Assembly (NCBI GenBank): GCA_037043455.1
Contig: JAWPHD010001348.1
Span: 124,001-188,000, forward strand
DNA length: 64,000 nt
Reading direction: 5' to 3'
From: Cyrtodaria siliqua
Lineage: Eukaryota > Mollusca > Bivalvia > Adapedonta > Hiatellidae
Below are positions 11,644 through 23,800 of the stretch, in pieces. The position numbers and the translations under genes are program-made. The notes under the pieces are model-generated. The model searched no databases and had not been told where the DNA came from. It worked only from the letters and a program-made list of their open reading frames with translations. Numbering within the stretch: position 1 is the first letter of the stretch; each line of letters opens with the position of its first letter.

Positions 11644-11986
11644 ACATAGATATATTATACAATGATAACACAAGCTCACTGCTCTCTGCCCAATGCAAAA
11701 TTCAGTATTCATGCTAAGCCTTACTGGTCGAAAGAGGTAAAAGCTTCACACAAAGCACAGCCAACTGAACACCGACCCCCCCCCCCACCCCCCACCCCTC
11801 GGCTATTCTGGTCACTGATTAATAGGCGAAAGGGGAAGAAACTTGCAACCAACTGAACACCGATCCCCTCCCCCTCGGCTATTCTGGTCACTGATTAATA
11901 GGCGAAAGGGGAAGAAACTTGCAACCAACTGAACACCGATCCCCTCCCCCTCCCCCCACCCCAAAACACACACACACACACACACC

Positions 11987-12035
<49 letters not shown>

Positions 12036-14330
12036 TTTGGCAACGATTTCAAACCTTTTCTTGAAACTGAGATTGCTAAACTAAAAGCGGCTAATCTATC
12101 CTTGCCCAGTGTACATGAGCTGGAGCCAAATATCACTACTGACTGCGTAGAAAAAGTAATTTCTTCCTTAAATTTAAGAAAAGCGTTCTCATTTGACAAG
12201 ATACAAAATGAACACCTGCTATTTGATGGCCCTTCGTTGTGGTCAGTGCTGACTAAACTGTTCAATATGATCATCTCTTTAGGATATATCCCAAAGCAAT
12301 GCGAACGAGGAATGATTATCCCTGTTTACAAAGAAAATGGCAAGAGCCGCTCTGATCCTTGTAATTATATACCTATTAAATTGTTACCCGTTGTGTACAA
12401 GTTATTTGAAAGGCTCCTTCATAATATCTTAAATACTTGAGTCACAAATGCCACTATTCCTTTTCCTAAACCACAACAAAACGCATACCAGAAGCACTTA
12501 GTTGCAATAACTGCACAATAACCTCCAAGAATCCAAACGTCATAACATTGAACTAGGCAGCAAAGTTTATGTTGCAAACCTTGATATAATGAAAGATTTT
12601 GACACTGTCTGGTTGCCGGGTCTCTTCTATAAAAGTATGAGATTAAAGGTAAAATGTGGACACTTCTTGTCAATGCCCATAGTGACATGTCCAGTTGTGT
12701 CGCTGTAAACGGAGTTGTCTCACAACTCTTTCATGTAAAGCAAGGAATAAGACAAGGGGGCATTATCTCTATAATCTATTTATTGATGACTTTTTGAATA
12801 CTCTGGAAGAAAGTGGCCTTGGAACTTGCATACTGAACATACCCACTGGTAACGCTACGCTCGTTGACGACATAACGCTCTCAGCGATAAGCCCGTCAAA
12901 CCTACAACGAATGATAGATATTGTCTATCAATACACATGTTATTTCAGATATGTTATAAATGCATCTAAAAGTTCAGTAATTACATTCGGAGAAAGACAA
13001 AGGTCGCCGCCAGAAGTTAATCTTCAAATGGGTCCTGACTGCATAAGAAAAACCAATAATTTAACATATGAGGGTATCATATTGAACAGCTCAATGTCAG
13101 ACAAAGACATTGTTACCAATGGTAGTAAAAAATGCTAAATCATCATTCTTTTCATTATTGTTTTCACTGTTATCTATTAACATTGAATCACGCTACTTAA
13201 ACCCAGTCAATTCAGCCTCATATAGGCAAAAACATGTATCCCAAGATTGGTATTCGGCTCAGAGCTATGGAACAATCTAACATCACGTGACTACGACCTT
13301 CTTGAAAGGTTTCTGCGTCTTGCTGCAGAAAAGACCCAAGGCTTTGATATTCGAACTCGCACCGATATCTATCTTAGCATGCTAGGTTGGACATCTATTC
13401 GTTCTGAGATTGATCTATTATTTCTGGGCAGACTGTGCAATATGCCAAATACTACCTTGTCTTCAACACAAGGTTATCTGTGTTTGTATATGTAGACACA
13501 ATGCCGTCCAAGAAGGATTTGTCCCAGACATTGTTACCATACTGCACAAATATGATCTCTCTGCACATCTAATCGAATACATACAAGGTGGTAGTTTCCC
13601 AACAAAACACACCCGGAAATCACTTTGTAAAACAAAGGTCATTGCCTTTGAATCCAGATCATGGCATCTTCGATTACAGGCGGGTGACTGTTTTAGCAGG
13701 CTACTACATTCGAATATTGAAAGAGCGATTATCTGGGAGTGTGCAACTGACTCCTACAGCCTATTGAATGCACGCATCATTGACCAAATTTGGATTGAGC
13801 AGAGCATCACTCCTACTCAAAATTCACTTTGTCATTTGTGTGGCATCTTCTATACTAACATGAGAGTTCACGCCATCATAGAGTGTTCTACAAATGTATA
13901 TATCAGAAACGTTTTCTTTAATTCTATACAAGAATTATTTGGACATGAAGTGCTGGCCGAAATTAATAAAGGCTCAAATGAGACAAAGTTGCAATATCTA
14001 ATCGGCAGGCAATTATGCTCACTTCCAGATAGGAGAGCGCATAAACAATTCCTTAGAATGTTGCACGCTGTTTGACTACTTAAAGACAAATGAACCGCTG
14101 ATAATTATGTTAATGAGATTACTGCCATATATAAGTTGGTTATGTTATGACTTAAATTATGATCTATGCATTTGCCTAACTGATTGCCAATTTCTGTACA
14201 TATCCATGTGTTATATTCCCCTTTGTATATTATTTCAGCTATCTTCATATTTTATATGCTTCTTTGAATTATGTTTCTTGTTGCTTCAACTTATCTCTGC
14301 AAAGAGGAAATAAAAAGAATAATAATGTAA
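11644..14330 (+). pseudogene. LINE ORF2 remnant A (linker, reverse transcriptase, C-terminus)
   Basis: The remnant begins in the linker after the (missing) endonuclease, with KPYWSKEVKASHKA near 11,716-11,757 and LFWSLINRRKGKK near 11,805. Reverse-transcriptase blocks follow: NEHLLFDGPSLW (about 12,208), an IIPVYKENGKSRSDPCNY block (about 12,315) and PVVYKLFERLL (about 12,390). The catalytic box at 12,860-12,871 reads LVDD instead of xADD. The C-terminal part has a Cys-pair CHLCG near 13,830 and ends at 14,075. A short 3' tail ends in an A-rich AATAAAAAGAATAATAATG stretch. At least four frame changes are needed, and the 5' end is missing. The clade is uncertain; it looks like a CR1/Jockey-group non-LTR element. 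Confidence 0.8.
11761..12031. repeat. C-rich and CA expansion inside LINE A
   Basis: The motif CAACTGAACACCGA plus a C-rich run plus GGCTATTCTGGTCACTGATT occurs at 11,761 and 11,849, and its first part a third time near 11,925. It is followed by long CA tracts (11,965-12,031). The repeated unit encodes the LINE linker, so the array arose by slippage within the element. Confidence 0.85.
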
Positions 14331-14339
14331 TATTTTCTG

Positions 14340-15554
14340 ATACTTTTCTTTCTAATATCATTATAAGCTGTTCAAATTAAAACAAAGTGAAATTCGTCTT
14401 CAATTTCAGTTCAATTACATATTTGAAAAACTCTTTCATTTCTTTCAGTCCTTTGTCTTGCATAACGACCTGTCTCAATTCTTTAGCTATGTGACGATAA
14501 ACGTAATTTAGTAAAAACACTTCGTAATCCTTTTGTACATACACTATTTATATCCAAAATTATCTTTTGCATGTCTATATAAACTTGACAATACTCTATT
14601 TTCTTGTAGATTAGTGTTCCATTTTTCACTAAAACAATCCACCAACCTCTGTTTAAAGCTAGATGCAAAATGATGATGGTTCACCCTCAAACCTCAAAGG
14701 ATCATACCATACATACATAAAGCCATACGTATTAAGGAGAGATTTACATTGGACAACCAATTGTTTAAACCACTTTCACAATCAGATAATGAAGAGTTAT
14801 ATACTAGTATAGATGACTAATTTCGACCAATATCTAACTATTCTAGTATATCTTGTGATACATAATGGATAAAGCCCCCCAGTTCACCGTAAACACCAGC
14901 ATTACTCGTTGTCAGTTTTACTCCTAGAACGTTTTTACAAAACTTGAGATGAATTCGATTTTGTCTCTTTCGATTTTGTGAAACCCCACCCTTCACAGCC
15001 GTAATTAAGCCGTAATTAATTATTGTTGATACAAAATCATCAAAATCATTGCATTTAGAAGATTCATGGCTTTTAATGCTTTCCCTCACGGAACCTGTTG
15101 ATTTAACGCATACGATTTAGTGTAGTTAAATACAACTCCGAGATAATTAAAATCAACAGAAACCTCTAATAATGCTCCGTTATAAGAAAAAAAATCATCA
15201 ACGGTTACACTCCTCTTTTACGAAAAACTATAGCCTTTGTTTTTTCAGTATTTACTTCCAGGCTTCAAGTTACACACTATTCATTTAAACGATTTAAACT
15301 CATTTGCAAAACTTGCGGAGTTAACACCATATCATGAACAAAAAGCAGTAAAATTAAAGAAATATCCTCTAATGGTAAACCACTATTTATTCTACTTCGC
15401 AAATATAACTCTAAATCTTCAATAAACAATGCAAACTTGATCGGAGACGTTATCTCCCCTTCCATCAAACTGACTGAAATGTCGAAAAAAACAAAAACGA
15501 GAAAGAACCGCAGTATTTAATGCATGATTTGACAGTGTTATAATAGAACGAATT
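14340..15554 (-). pseudogene. LINE remnant B, 3' half (RT catalytic region to C-terminus)
   Basis: Read on the minus strand, the order is VKSCIKYCGSFS (about 15,535), GEITSPIKFALFIEDLELYL (about 15,455-15,395), a decayed catalytic box FVHDMV in place of FADDMV (about 15,340), LEVNTEKTKAIVFRKRG (about 15,255), DFNYLGVVFNY (about 15,150), HLKFCKNVLGV (about 14,950), LRLSSHS (about 14,490) and the typical terminal EDEFHFVL near 14,390. Several frame changes and stops are present. It continues the same element as the fragments at 15,833-15,938 and 17,799-18,245. Confidence 0.8.
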
Positions 15555-15816
15555 GAATTGGATTTTATAGTCGCACCAACAGCTAAGGTCATATGGCGAC
15601 TTTCCAGCTTCCACTGGTGGAGGAAGACCCCAGATGCCCCTCCGGGCAATTTTCGTGCACGGGCGGACACCTGGGTAGAACCACCGACGTTCCGCAAGCC
15701 AGCTGGATAGCTTCCTCACATAAAGATTCCTAGGCCCCTGAGGGATCGAACCTACAGCGGTGAGGGGCAAGTGATTGCAAGTCAGAGACTCAAACCACTC
15801 GGCCACGGACGCCCCC
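15555..15816 (-). mobile_element. tRNA-derived SINE, family S2 (V-SINE/RUDI-like)
   Basis: On the minus strand the head GCGTCCGTGGCCGAGTGGTT (tRNA A-box type) is followed by a B-box GGTTCGATCC near 15,750, then a body ending AAGTCGCCATATGACC and a pyrimidine/A-rich end. It is flanked by perfect 16-bp duplications TATAATAGAACGAATT at 15,539-15,554 and 15,817-15,832. It resembles the leucine/serine-type V-SINEs known from bivalves such as RUDI; that name is from memory and was not searched. It interrupts LINE B. Confidence 0.85.
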
Positions 15817-15832
15817 TATAATAGAACGAATT

Positions 15833-15938
15833 ATTCTTAGCATTTTCCCGTTAATAACAAATTTATATAACTTTAACCATTCTATTTATAAATAGAATCA
15901 AACGCCTTTTAAGGTCTGTAAAAGCACAATAAAGCAGT
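15833..15938 (-). pseudogene. LINE remnant B, middle fragment
   Basis: The minus-strand translation gives LCFYRP, stop, KAFDSIYK and then LTGKMLRIIRSI. This is the conserved FxxxKAFDS segment of the reverse transcriptase. It joins across the SINE to VKSCIKYC and across the modular element to YKSLNN. Confidence 0.75.
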
Positions 15939-17798
15939 GTTTAGCTCTACTGGGCCTTCGTTATTAATCGAATCTTTACGAAACTGGGACAGTGTATTTA
16001 TATCAAAGAGAGCTCGGATAAGTTCGAAAACTAGCCAGATCGGAAACCAGCTAAATTGGGTTAGTAACACCAGAGTTATGGCCCTTGTTTTTCCCCCTAA
16101 AAAATGCCATTTTCTGCGTTGTGAACATTCTAGCACCTGCATTTATTATTTGATCTTTACCAAACTTGCACAGATTGTTGCTTGAACAAGTTCGAAAACC
16201 AGACAAATCGGATTAATTTTACGGGAGTTATGGTCCTTGTGTTACTGTTTGTTAAAATCAATGAAAGCTCGGACAATAGAAAGCTATCGCCTTAACGCCA
16301 TTTTTTGCTCTGTGAACACTGTAGCACCTTTATTTATTATTTGATCTTTACCAAACTTGCACAGATAGTTAATACCAATGAAGGCTCGGACAATTTCGAA
16401 AACCAGCTAAATTGGTGAAGTAACACCAGAGTTATGGCCCTTGTCTTTTCTGAAAAAATGCCATTATCTGCATTGTGAACACTCTAGCACCTTCATTTAT
16501 TATTTGATCTTTATCAAACTTGCAGAGATTGTTAGTATCAAGAAAAGCTTCGACAAGTTCGAAAACCAGCCAAAGCTGATCAGTAACACCGGAGTTATGG
16601 CAATTGTTTTTTTTCTCATGAATGCAATTGTCTGCCTTGGGAACACTCTAGCACCTTTATTAATTATTTGATCTTTACCGAACTTACTTCGATTGTTATT
16701 ATCAATGAAAACTCGGACAAGTTCGAAAACTAGCCAAATTGAATGAGTAAATGCAGAGTTTTGGCCCTTGATTTGCTGAAAAATGCCATATTCTGCCATG
16801 TGAATATTCTAGCACCTTCATTAAATACTTGATCTTTACCAAACTTGTAAAGATTGTTAATATCAATGAAAGCTCGGACGAGTTCGAAAACCCGCTAAAT
16901 GGGAATAGTAACAGCAGAGTTATGGCCCTTGTTTGTCTGAAAAAAGCTATATTCTGCCTTGTGAATACTCTGGCACCTTCATTTATTATTTGATCTTTAC
17001 CAAACTTACAAAGATATAACACCGAGTTACGGCCCTTTATTTAGGAAATGAAAATGCTGTATTTTGCGTCATTAAGACGATAGGGCTTTCTATTTGCCAG
17101 ATTTTAATGAAACTTTGCAGGGATGATCAGTACCAAATTCTAGTTTTGTGTATCGTCACCGTGTTCCAGTTGAATGTTTTTTTGGCAGAATTATGACCCT
17201 TTAAAGTTTTTGAATACACAAACTTTGTCCTGACTTACTTTCCTGAAACCACGGCCGGACTTCAGCGAAACTTTGCAGGGTTGATCAGTACCAGGCCTTG
17301 TGGTGCATATCATCATTATGTTCGCGAATGGCCCTTTAAAAGTTTTACTACACAAACTTATCTGGACTATTTCTCTTGAACCCTTGGTTGGATTTCAACG
17401 AAACTTTGCAGGGATGATCAGTACCAGGTCTAGTTGTGCATGTCATCGCCGTGTTCCGGTTGAATGATTTTGCGGAGTTATAGCCTTTAAACGTGTTGAT
17501 ACACAAACTTTATCCAGACTAGTCTCTTCTGAACTCCTGGCCAAATTTCAAAGAATTTTGGCAGGGATGATGAGTACCAAGCCTAATTGGGCCTATCATC
17601 GCTGTGTTCTGGTTGATTGAGCTAATATACACAAACGTTATCCAGACAATTTTTCCTGAACCCCTGGCTGGATTTCAGTGAAACTTGGCAGGAAGAATGA
17701 TCAGTACCAAGCCTAGTTGCGCATGTCGTTGTCGTGTTCCCCATCAAAGACTCCATATAGCCAGTAGAGCGATACAGGTCCTCTTGGGCCTCTTGTTC
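15939..17798 (-). mobile_element. Modular tandem-repeat element (copy 2), inserted in LINE B
   Basis: On the minus strand it starts AAGAGGCCCAAGAGGACCTG, then GCTCTACTGGC, and ends GAAGGCCCAGTAGAGCT, the same terminal design as the element at 2.6-4.4 kb. The core is unrelated to that copy. It has six or seven direct repeats of about 160 bp over 15,960-17,020 (anchor AGAGTTATGGCCCTTG) and about five units of 130-160 bp over 17,100-17,720 (anchor GGGATGATCAGTACC). No protein is encoded. Confidence 0.65.
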
Positions 17799-18245
17799 AT
17801 TGTTTAGACTTTTATAAATCATACTATGAAGCTCGAAAATTGCATCTACCGTTGATCTGCCTTTCATAAAGCCAAATTGTGCGTCCGATACAGTATTATT
17901 AATCTCACACCATTTATTTCTTTTAATAAAAAGTTTCCGAAACTCACGTGGTATAGAATGGTGCAGGTTTTCTAATTATTTTCATTTGTTTAAATTTGTA
18001 CGTTGGTTTCTGTTTCTGAATTAATTTCTTTTAAATCAATTTAGTAATAGCCAGTAACAACCTGTTTTCGTCCGACTTGTTTCTATTAAAGTTGAATAAT
18101 GCCTCTTTGTAACGTGTTTTAGCAGGAACACATTCATCATGGAACCATTAGTATCGCTATTGGTTATTTGATAAGACGGTTTCAAGATCTTTCTTTTGTT
18201 TGAAGAGCTGATCCGCAACATCACATGCCTTGATTATTAACATTG
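17799..18245 (-). pseudogene. LINE remnant B, 5' fragment (linker and RT start)
   Basis: In minus-strand order: DVADQLFKQKK (about 18,210), YKEALFNFNRNKSDENRLL in the linker (about 18,100), then AQFGFMKGRSTVDAIFELHS (about 17,880-17,825) from the reverse transcriptase, ending at SLNN where the modular element begins. No endonuclease domain is found beyond 18,245. Confidence 0.75.
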
Positions 18246-18690
18246 TGTTTCTTGTTTTAATGCGTGTTGTTTTTTGGTTGACTGTGTTATGTGAAAGCTA
18301 TAATTCCTGTTCGACTTGTATACCTAATATTAATATGTAAACATTAGTGCATCAAGTAGGTATTCTTTGTAAATAAGTTTATTTCTCATCGGTTGTCTGA
18401 TAACAAACAGGTTTGGTGCGTCATAGAAGCTGGGTCAAACCCCTCAGCGGTCTATTTGTCACCGACCGTTCCAAGGCACTTGCCCTATTGTCAACCATTT
18501 GTATTTGTGATGTCCTGCTTTTTATTAACCTTGTAGTTGGTGTTTGTTTTATTGCTTGTCTTTATTTGACTGGGTTCTGTGAAAGCTACATTTTCTGTTT
18601 GATTTTGATACTACTTTTGTTTAAAGCAAATGGTGTACACGTTTGCTTCCAATTGCACGGACATCGCCAAGATGCCTCAAATCGCTGTTA
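18246..18690 (+). repeat. Dispersed repeat R2, diverged copy
   Basis: CACCGACCGTTCCAAGGCAC, CCCTATTGTCAACC and TTTGTGATGTC occur in the same order as in the R2 copies at 45.2, 48.6 and 62.3 kb. A second partial end (TGACTGTGTTATGTGAAAGC) lies at 18,280-18,330. The family is unclassified and non-coding. Confidence 0.6.
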
Positions 18691-19285
18691 AAGAATGCAG
18701 TCGAATGTTGTGATTAGAAGACACTTCAGATGGTCTGATGTGTCGACGTCAGAAAGAATCGCCGACAATATTGACGCATGTAGCTTTAAAAACGTGAAAA
18801 CTGATTTCATAAATATTCTCTGTAAACTGTCATATGTTGCCATAAGAATCATAATTTAGTCTAGACAGAAAGTTTCAAATATAATGGAGCACAGTAGACA
18901 CGAAGCTTCAAACATTTTGGAGAATAACTGATGATTTTTCCGCAGATGTAGTTTTTAAATTGTTCTGTCCCGTTGAATTACTTGGTACAGGCATCACCAT
19001 TGTCATTTCTAGACATATGAAATTATTCAACAAGACACATACTTCGATAATTAGAAATAAAGGGAAAATAAATGTCTAATAATGGAACTAGACGAATAAA
19101 TGTGGTTTATTATAGCGACGAAATGTATTATTTTTGTTTTTCCAAGCTTACATTTTTTAAAAAACCTTTCTTACTTCCTCATCGACTTCTTGCAAAACTT
19201 AATTGCTATCGGATTAACAGTTTGCATTTTTATACTTTGAACTCAAAATTTGTCATTTAATATACCAGTATATTTTGATATACCA
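18691..19285. other. Intergenic, nothing recognised
   Basis: No gene, tandem repeat or element end can be supported here. Confidence 0.3.
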
Positions 19286-19588
19286 GTATATAGATGTTGC
19301 TTTTTTGCAGATGATATGGTTGTACTGGGATCAAGACCAGATGACTTTCAGCAAAGTCTTTGATACCTTTTTAGTATACTCTATGAATACTGGGAATCCT
19401 GGGGTCTTGAAGTTAATACTGGAAAGATATAGTTGTCTTCCATAAAAAGGGTAGAATTAAAGAATTTTAAAGGTGGAAGTTTATTAGATGCTGTCGATGA
19501 TTTTAATTATTTCGGTGTGTTTTTATAATTATACTGGGTAAAGCCGGTATTTACGGTGAGCTCTCTCGTTCCCTTTATACATCAATAG

Positions 19589-19828
19589 TTTGTTTGTATG
19601 GTGTTTACGTCATTTTTCAACACATGTAAGGTTATACATGACGGTCGATTTTTTTTTGTGGTGGAGGCAGACCACCCACTTTTCCTATGTAGGACCAGTA
19701 CTATACATATCCGTAAGAACCGACACTTCCTCACGTACAAGTCGAGCTCCCAGAGAGATTCGAACTCGCAGCGGTGAGAGGCGAAGGATTGCAACGCACC
19801 GTCGTTAACCATTCGACCACGGAGACGC
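19589..19828 (-). mobile_element. tRNA-derived SINE, family S2, in LINE C
   Basis: The minus-strand head GCGTCTCCGTGGTCGAATGG and B-box GAGTTCGAATC are followed by the CTTGTACGTGAGGAAGTGTC body. Perfect 14-bp duplications TTATACATCAATAG flank it (19,575-19,588 and 19,829-19,842). Confidence 0.85.
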
Positions 19829-19887
19829 TTATACATCAATAGATATGTAAGAATGGTCAAATATTGGTATACACTATCGTCTACAGA

Positions 19888-20208
19888 ATTGAATTGAACT
19901 GAATGTTGTTTAACGGCTCATCAACACAGTATAGGTTATTTAGAGCCGCCCCAGAGAGAGGGGAAGGATACATAGGAATCCGGGAACCTGCCCTACTCTT
20001 ATTATCGAATAGATTCCTATGGGTCTTTAACGTGCTCGGAGGATAGACCGATACACGGGACCGCCCGGTTTACGTCCCCATCCGACGGACGAGGCTAAGG
20101 GAAAGTGTCTTGCCCAAGAACACACCGACGGAACTCAGTGGCACCACGGAGGATTGAACCCGGGGCCTCCGGTTACAAATCCGCCTCGGTACCGACTGCG
20201 CAACGCCA
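19888..20208 (-). mobile_element. tRNA-derived SINE, family S1, in LINE C
   Basis: On the minus strand it has a tRNA-like head (GGCGTTGCGCAGTCGGTACC, then a B-box GGTTCAATCC near 20,155), a central domain CTTGGGCAAGACACTTTCCC, and a 3' end CGTTAAACAACATTC. A 9-bp duplication GTCTACAGA flanks it at 19,879-19,887 and 20,209-20,217. Confidence 0.85.
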
Positions 20209-20254
20209 GTCTACAGATAACATTATATTAAAAGCAATATCTAAGGATTTATTA

Positions 20255-20815
20255 GTAGTATAGAAACTGGCGGTATGGGCGCAGTTTTCCGATCGCGAAA
20301 ACATGAAAATCACTAAAATATGTAAGTGGGGACTCTATCAAAATTTGATAAAAAAGAGACATTTTTGAACAAAAAAAAAGTGGAGGGGGGACCCTACCCG
20401 ATTTTCTCATTTGTAATACAGACGTTTTGAGAAAAAAAGAGTGGAAGGGGGCACCCTACCCGATTTTCTCATTTGTAATACAGACGTTTTGAAAGAAAAA
20501 AAGAGCGGAATGGGGAACCCTTGCATATTGTAGCAGTTTTTCATACTTTTTGGGAAAAAATTATACTGGTGCCCTCGCTATATATTCTACTCGATCATGA
20601 AAACCCATCAAAAAAAATATTTTGCCGTCGAGCAAAGTCTGACGGAACAACATAGTCGTCATCACGATCCAAAACGGCATCAACTCCGGGTCTAGTCTCG
20701 GAAGTTAAACAAAATCAGAAGGAGCAAAGCAATCCTCATCATCACTTTACATATCACACTCGATCATGGCACTCAAAATGGGATTCTGGTAATGTTTGTG
20801 GAGCTACGTATTGAA
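20255..20815 (+). repeat. FB-A left terminal inverted repeat (non-satellite part)
   Basis: It mirrors 35,170-35,728 with only scattered substitutions. It contains two to three direct copies of a roughly 70-bp unit with CCCTACCCGATTTTCTCATT and TTGTAATACAGACGTTTTGA (20,390-20,500), and ends at GAGCTACGTATTGAAATATC where the satellite begins. Confidence 0.9.
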
Positions 20816-23800
20816 ATATCACCCAGTCAGAGATATCGAAATATCAGGGATGCTGAAATAGCATCAAATCAAGAATACTGAGACATCACAGAGTCAAGAA
20901 TACTGGAACAGCATCGGATCAAGAATACTGAGATATCACAGAATCAAGAATACTGAAACAGCATCGAATCAATCATACCGGGAAATCAAAGAATCAAGAA
21001 TACTGAGATATCATCAAATCAAGAATACTGAACTCGGGGCAAACCGGAGATATTGTGATATCACCGAACCAGAGATCTCGGATATCATCAACTCAAGAAT
21101 ACTGAGATATCACACAATCAAGAATACTGAGATATCACAGAATCAAGAATATACTGAGATATCATCAAATCAAGAATACTGAACTTGTAGCAAACCAGAG
21201 ATATTGCGATATAATCAAATCAAGAATACCGAGATATCACAGGACCAATAATATGGGATATCATCAAATCAAGAATACTGAACTTGCAGCAAAGCAGAGA
21301 TATTGACATATCATCAGACCAGAGATATTGAGATGTCATCAAATCAAGAATACTGAGATATCACAGAATCAAGAATACTGAAACAGCATCGAATCAAGAA
21401 TACTGAGATATCACAGAATCAAAAATACCGGAACAGCATCAAATCAAGAATTCTGAGATATCACAGAATTAAGAATACTGAACTTGCAGCAAACCAGAGA
21501 TACTGAAACAGCATCGAATCAAGAATACTGAAACAGCATCGAATCAAGAATACCGAGATATCACAGAATCAAGAATGCTGAAACAGCATCGAATCAAGCA
21601 TGCTGGGATATCACGGAATCAAGAATACCGAAACAGCAGCAAATCAGAGATACTGAGATATCATCAAATCAGAGATATTGAGAATCCGTCACAGAATCAA
21701 GAATACTGAAATAGCATCGAATCAGGACTATTGAAATAGCATCGAATCAAGAATACTGATATATCATAGAATCAAGAATGCTGAAATATCACAGAATCAA
21801 GAACACTGGAACAGCATCAAGTCAAGAATACTGAGATATCGTAGAATCAAGAATATTGAGATTTAATTGAATCAAGAATACTGAGATATCATCAAATCAG
21901 AGATATTGAGATAGTATTGAATCAGAGATACCGAGATAGCATTGAAACAGAGATATTGGGAAATCATCAAATCAAGAATACCGAGATAGCAGCAAGTCAG
22001 AGATATTGAGATATTATCAAATCAAGAACTCTGAACTTGCAACAAACCAGAGATTTTGAGATATTATCAAATCAAGCATACTCAAACAGTATCAAATCAA
22101 GAATGCTGAAATATCACAGAATCAAGAATACTGAGATATCATAGAATCAAGAATATTGAGATTTCATATAATCAAGAATACTGGAACAGCATCAAATCTA
22201 GAATACTGAGATAGCAGAAAATCATGAATACTGAAATAGTAACAAATCAGAGATTTCGCGGTATCATTAAATCATGAATACTGAAATAGCAGCAAATCAA
22301 GAATACTGAGACATCACAGAATCAAGAATACTGAAGCAGCATCGAATCAAGAATACTGAAATAGTAGCAAACCAGAGATATTGAGAAATCATCAAACCAG
22401 AGATATTGAGATATCATCAAATCAAGAAAACCGAGATATCGCAGAATCAAAAATACCGGATCAGTATCAAATCAAGAATACTGAGATATCATCAAATCAA
22501 GAATACTGGAACAGCATCAAATCCAGAATACTGAGATATCATCAAATCAAGAATACTGAGATATCATCAATCAAGAATACTGAACTTGTAGCAAACCAGA
22601 GATATTGAGATATCATCAAACCAGAGATATTGAGATACGATCAAATCAAGAATACTGAGATATCATCAAATCAAGAATACTGGAACAACATCAAATCCAG
22701 AATACTGAGATATCATCAAATCAAGAATACTGAGATATCATCAATCAAGAATACTGAACTTGTAGCAAACCAGAGATATTGAGATGTCATCAAACCAGAG
22801 ATATTGAGATATGATCAAATCAAGAATACTGAGATATCGCAGAATCAAGAATACTGGAACACTGTCAAATCAAGAATACCGAGATACCACAGAATCATGA
22901 ATACTGAAACTGCATCGAATCAAGCATGCTGAGATATCACGGAATCAAGAATTTTGAGATATCACGGAATCAAGAATTCTGAGATATCATAGAATCAAGC
23001 ATACTGAGATATCACAGAATCAAGAATACTAGAACAGCACCAAATCAAGCATACTGAGAAATCTCAGAATCAAGAATACTGAAACAGCATAGAATCAAGC
23101 ATGCTGAGATATATCAGAATCAAGAATACTGAGATATCATTAAATCAGAGATACTGAGATAGCATTGAATCAGAGATATTGAGAAATCATCAAATCAAGA
23201 AAACGGAGATAGTAGCAAATCATGAATACTGAAATAGCAGCAAATCAAGAATACTGAGATATCATCAAATCGGAGATATTGAGATAGCACGGAATCTATC
23301 ACAGAATCAAGAATACTGGAACAGCATCAAGTCAAGAATACTGAGATATCACAGAATCAAATATACTGAGATATAATAGAATCAAGATTACTGAGATATC
23401 ACAGAATCAAGTATACTGAGATATCATAGAATCAAGAATACTGAGATATCACAGAATCAAGTATACTGAGATATCATAGAATCAAGATTACTGAGATATC
23501 ACAGAATCAAGTATACTGAGATATCATAGAATCAAGAATACTGAGATATCACAGAATCAAGTATACTGAGATATCATAGAATCAAGAATACTGAGATATC
23601 ACAGAATCAAGTATATTGAGATATCATAGAATCAAGAATACTGAGATATCACGGAATCAAGAATACTGGAACAGCATCAAATGAAGAGTACTGAAATAGC
23701 AGCAAATCAAGAATACTGGGATGTCATAGAATTAAGAATACTGAGATATCACAGCATCAAGAATACTGAAACAGCATCAAATCAACAATACTGAGATGTT

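Larger units (their letters stand above)
19286..20254 (+). pseudogene. LINE remnant C, left part (RT catalytic box onwards)
   Basis: The catalytic box FADDMVVLGS is intact at about 19,304-19,333. It is followed by LEVNTGK and VVFHKKGR with frame changes, a LLDAVDDFNYFGV block (about 19,485), RMVKYWYTLS (about 19,845-19,875, between two SINEs) and NIILKAISKDLL (about 20,219-20,254), where the foldback element begins. The reading resumes at 35,729. It is of the same broad LINE type as remnant B. Confidence 0.75.

Noticed and set aside
11812..12274. Frames with Cys-Val repeats on the minus strand
   Set aside because: Translation of the CA tract and antisense of LINE A.
20680..20720. Resemblance to 5S rRNA (CTCGGAAGTTAAACA)
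   Set aside because: Only about 15-20 bases agree loosely; no internal promoter boxes or 120-base frame are present.
22381..22608. Open frame rich in IKNTEISSNQ repeats, mirrored at 33,421-33,606 on the minus strand
   Set aside because: It is a direct translation of the 25-bp satellite, with no start context, domain or codon structure of its own.
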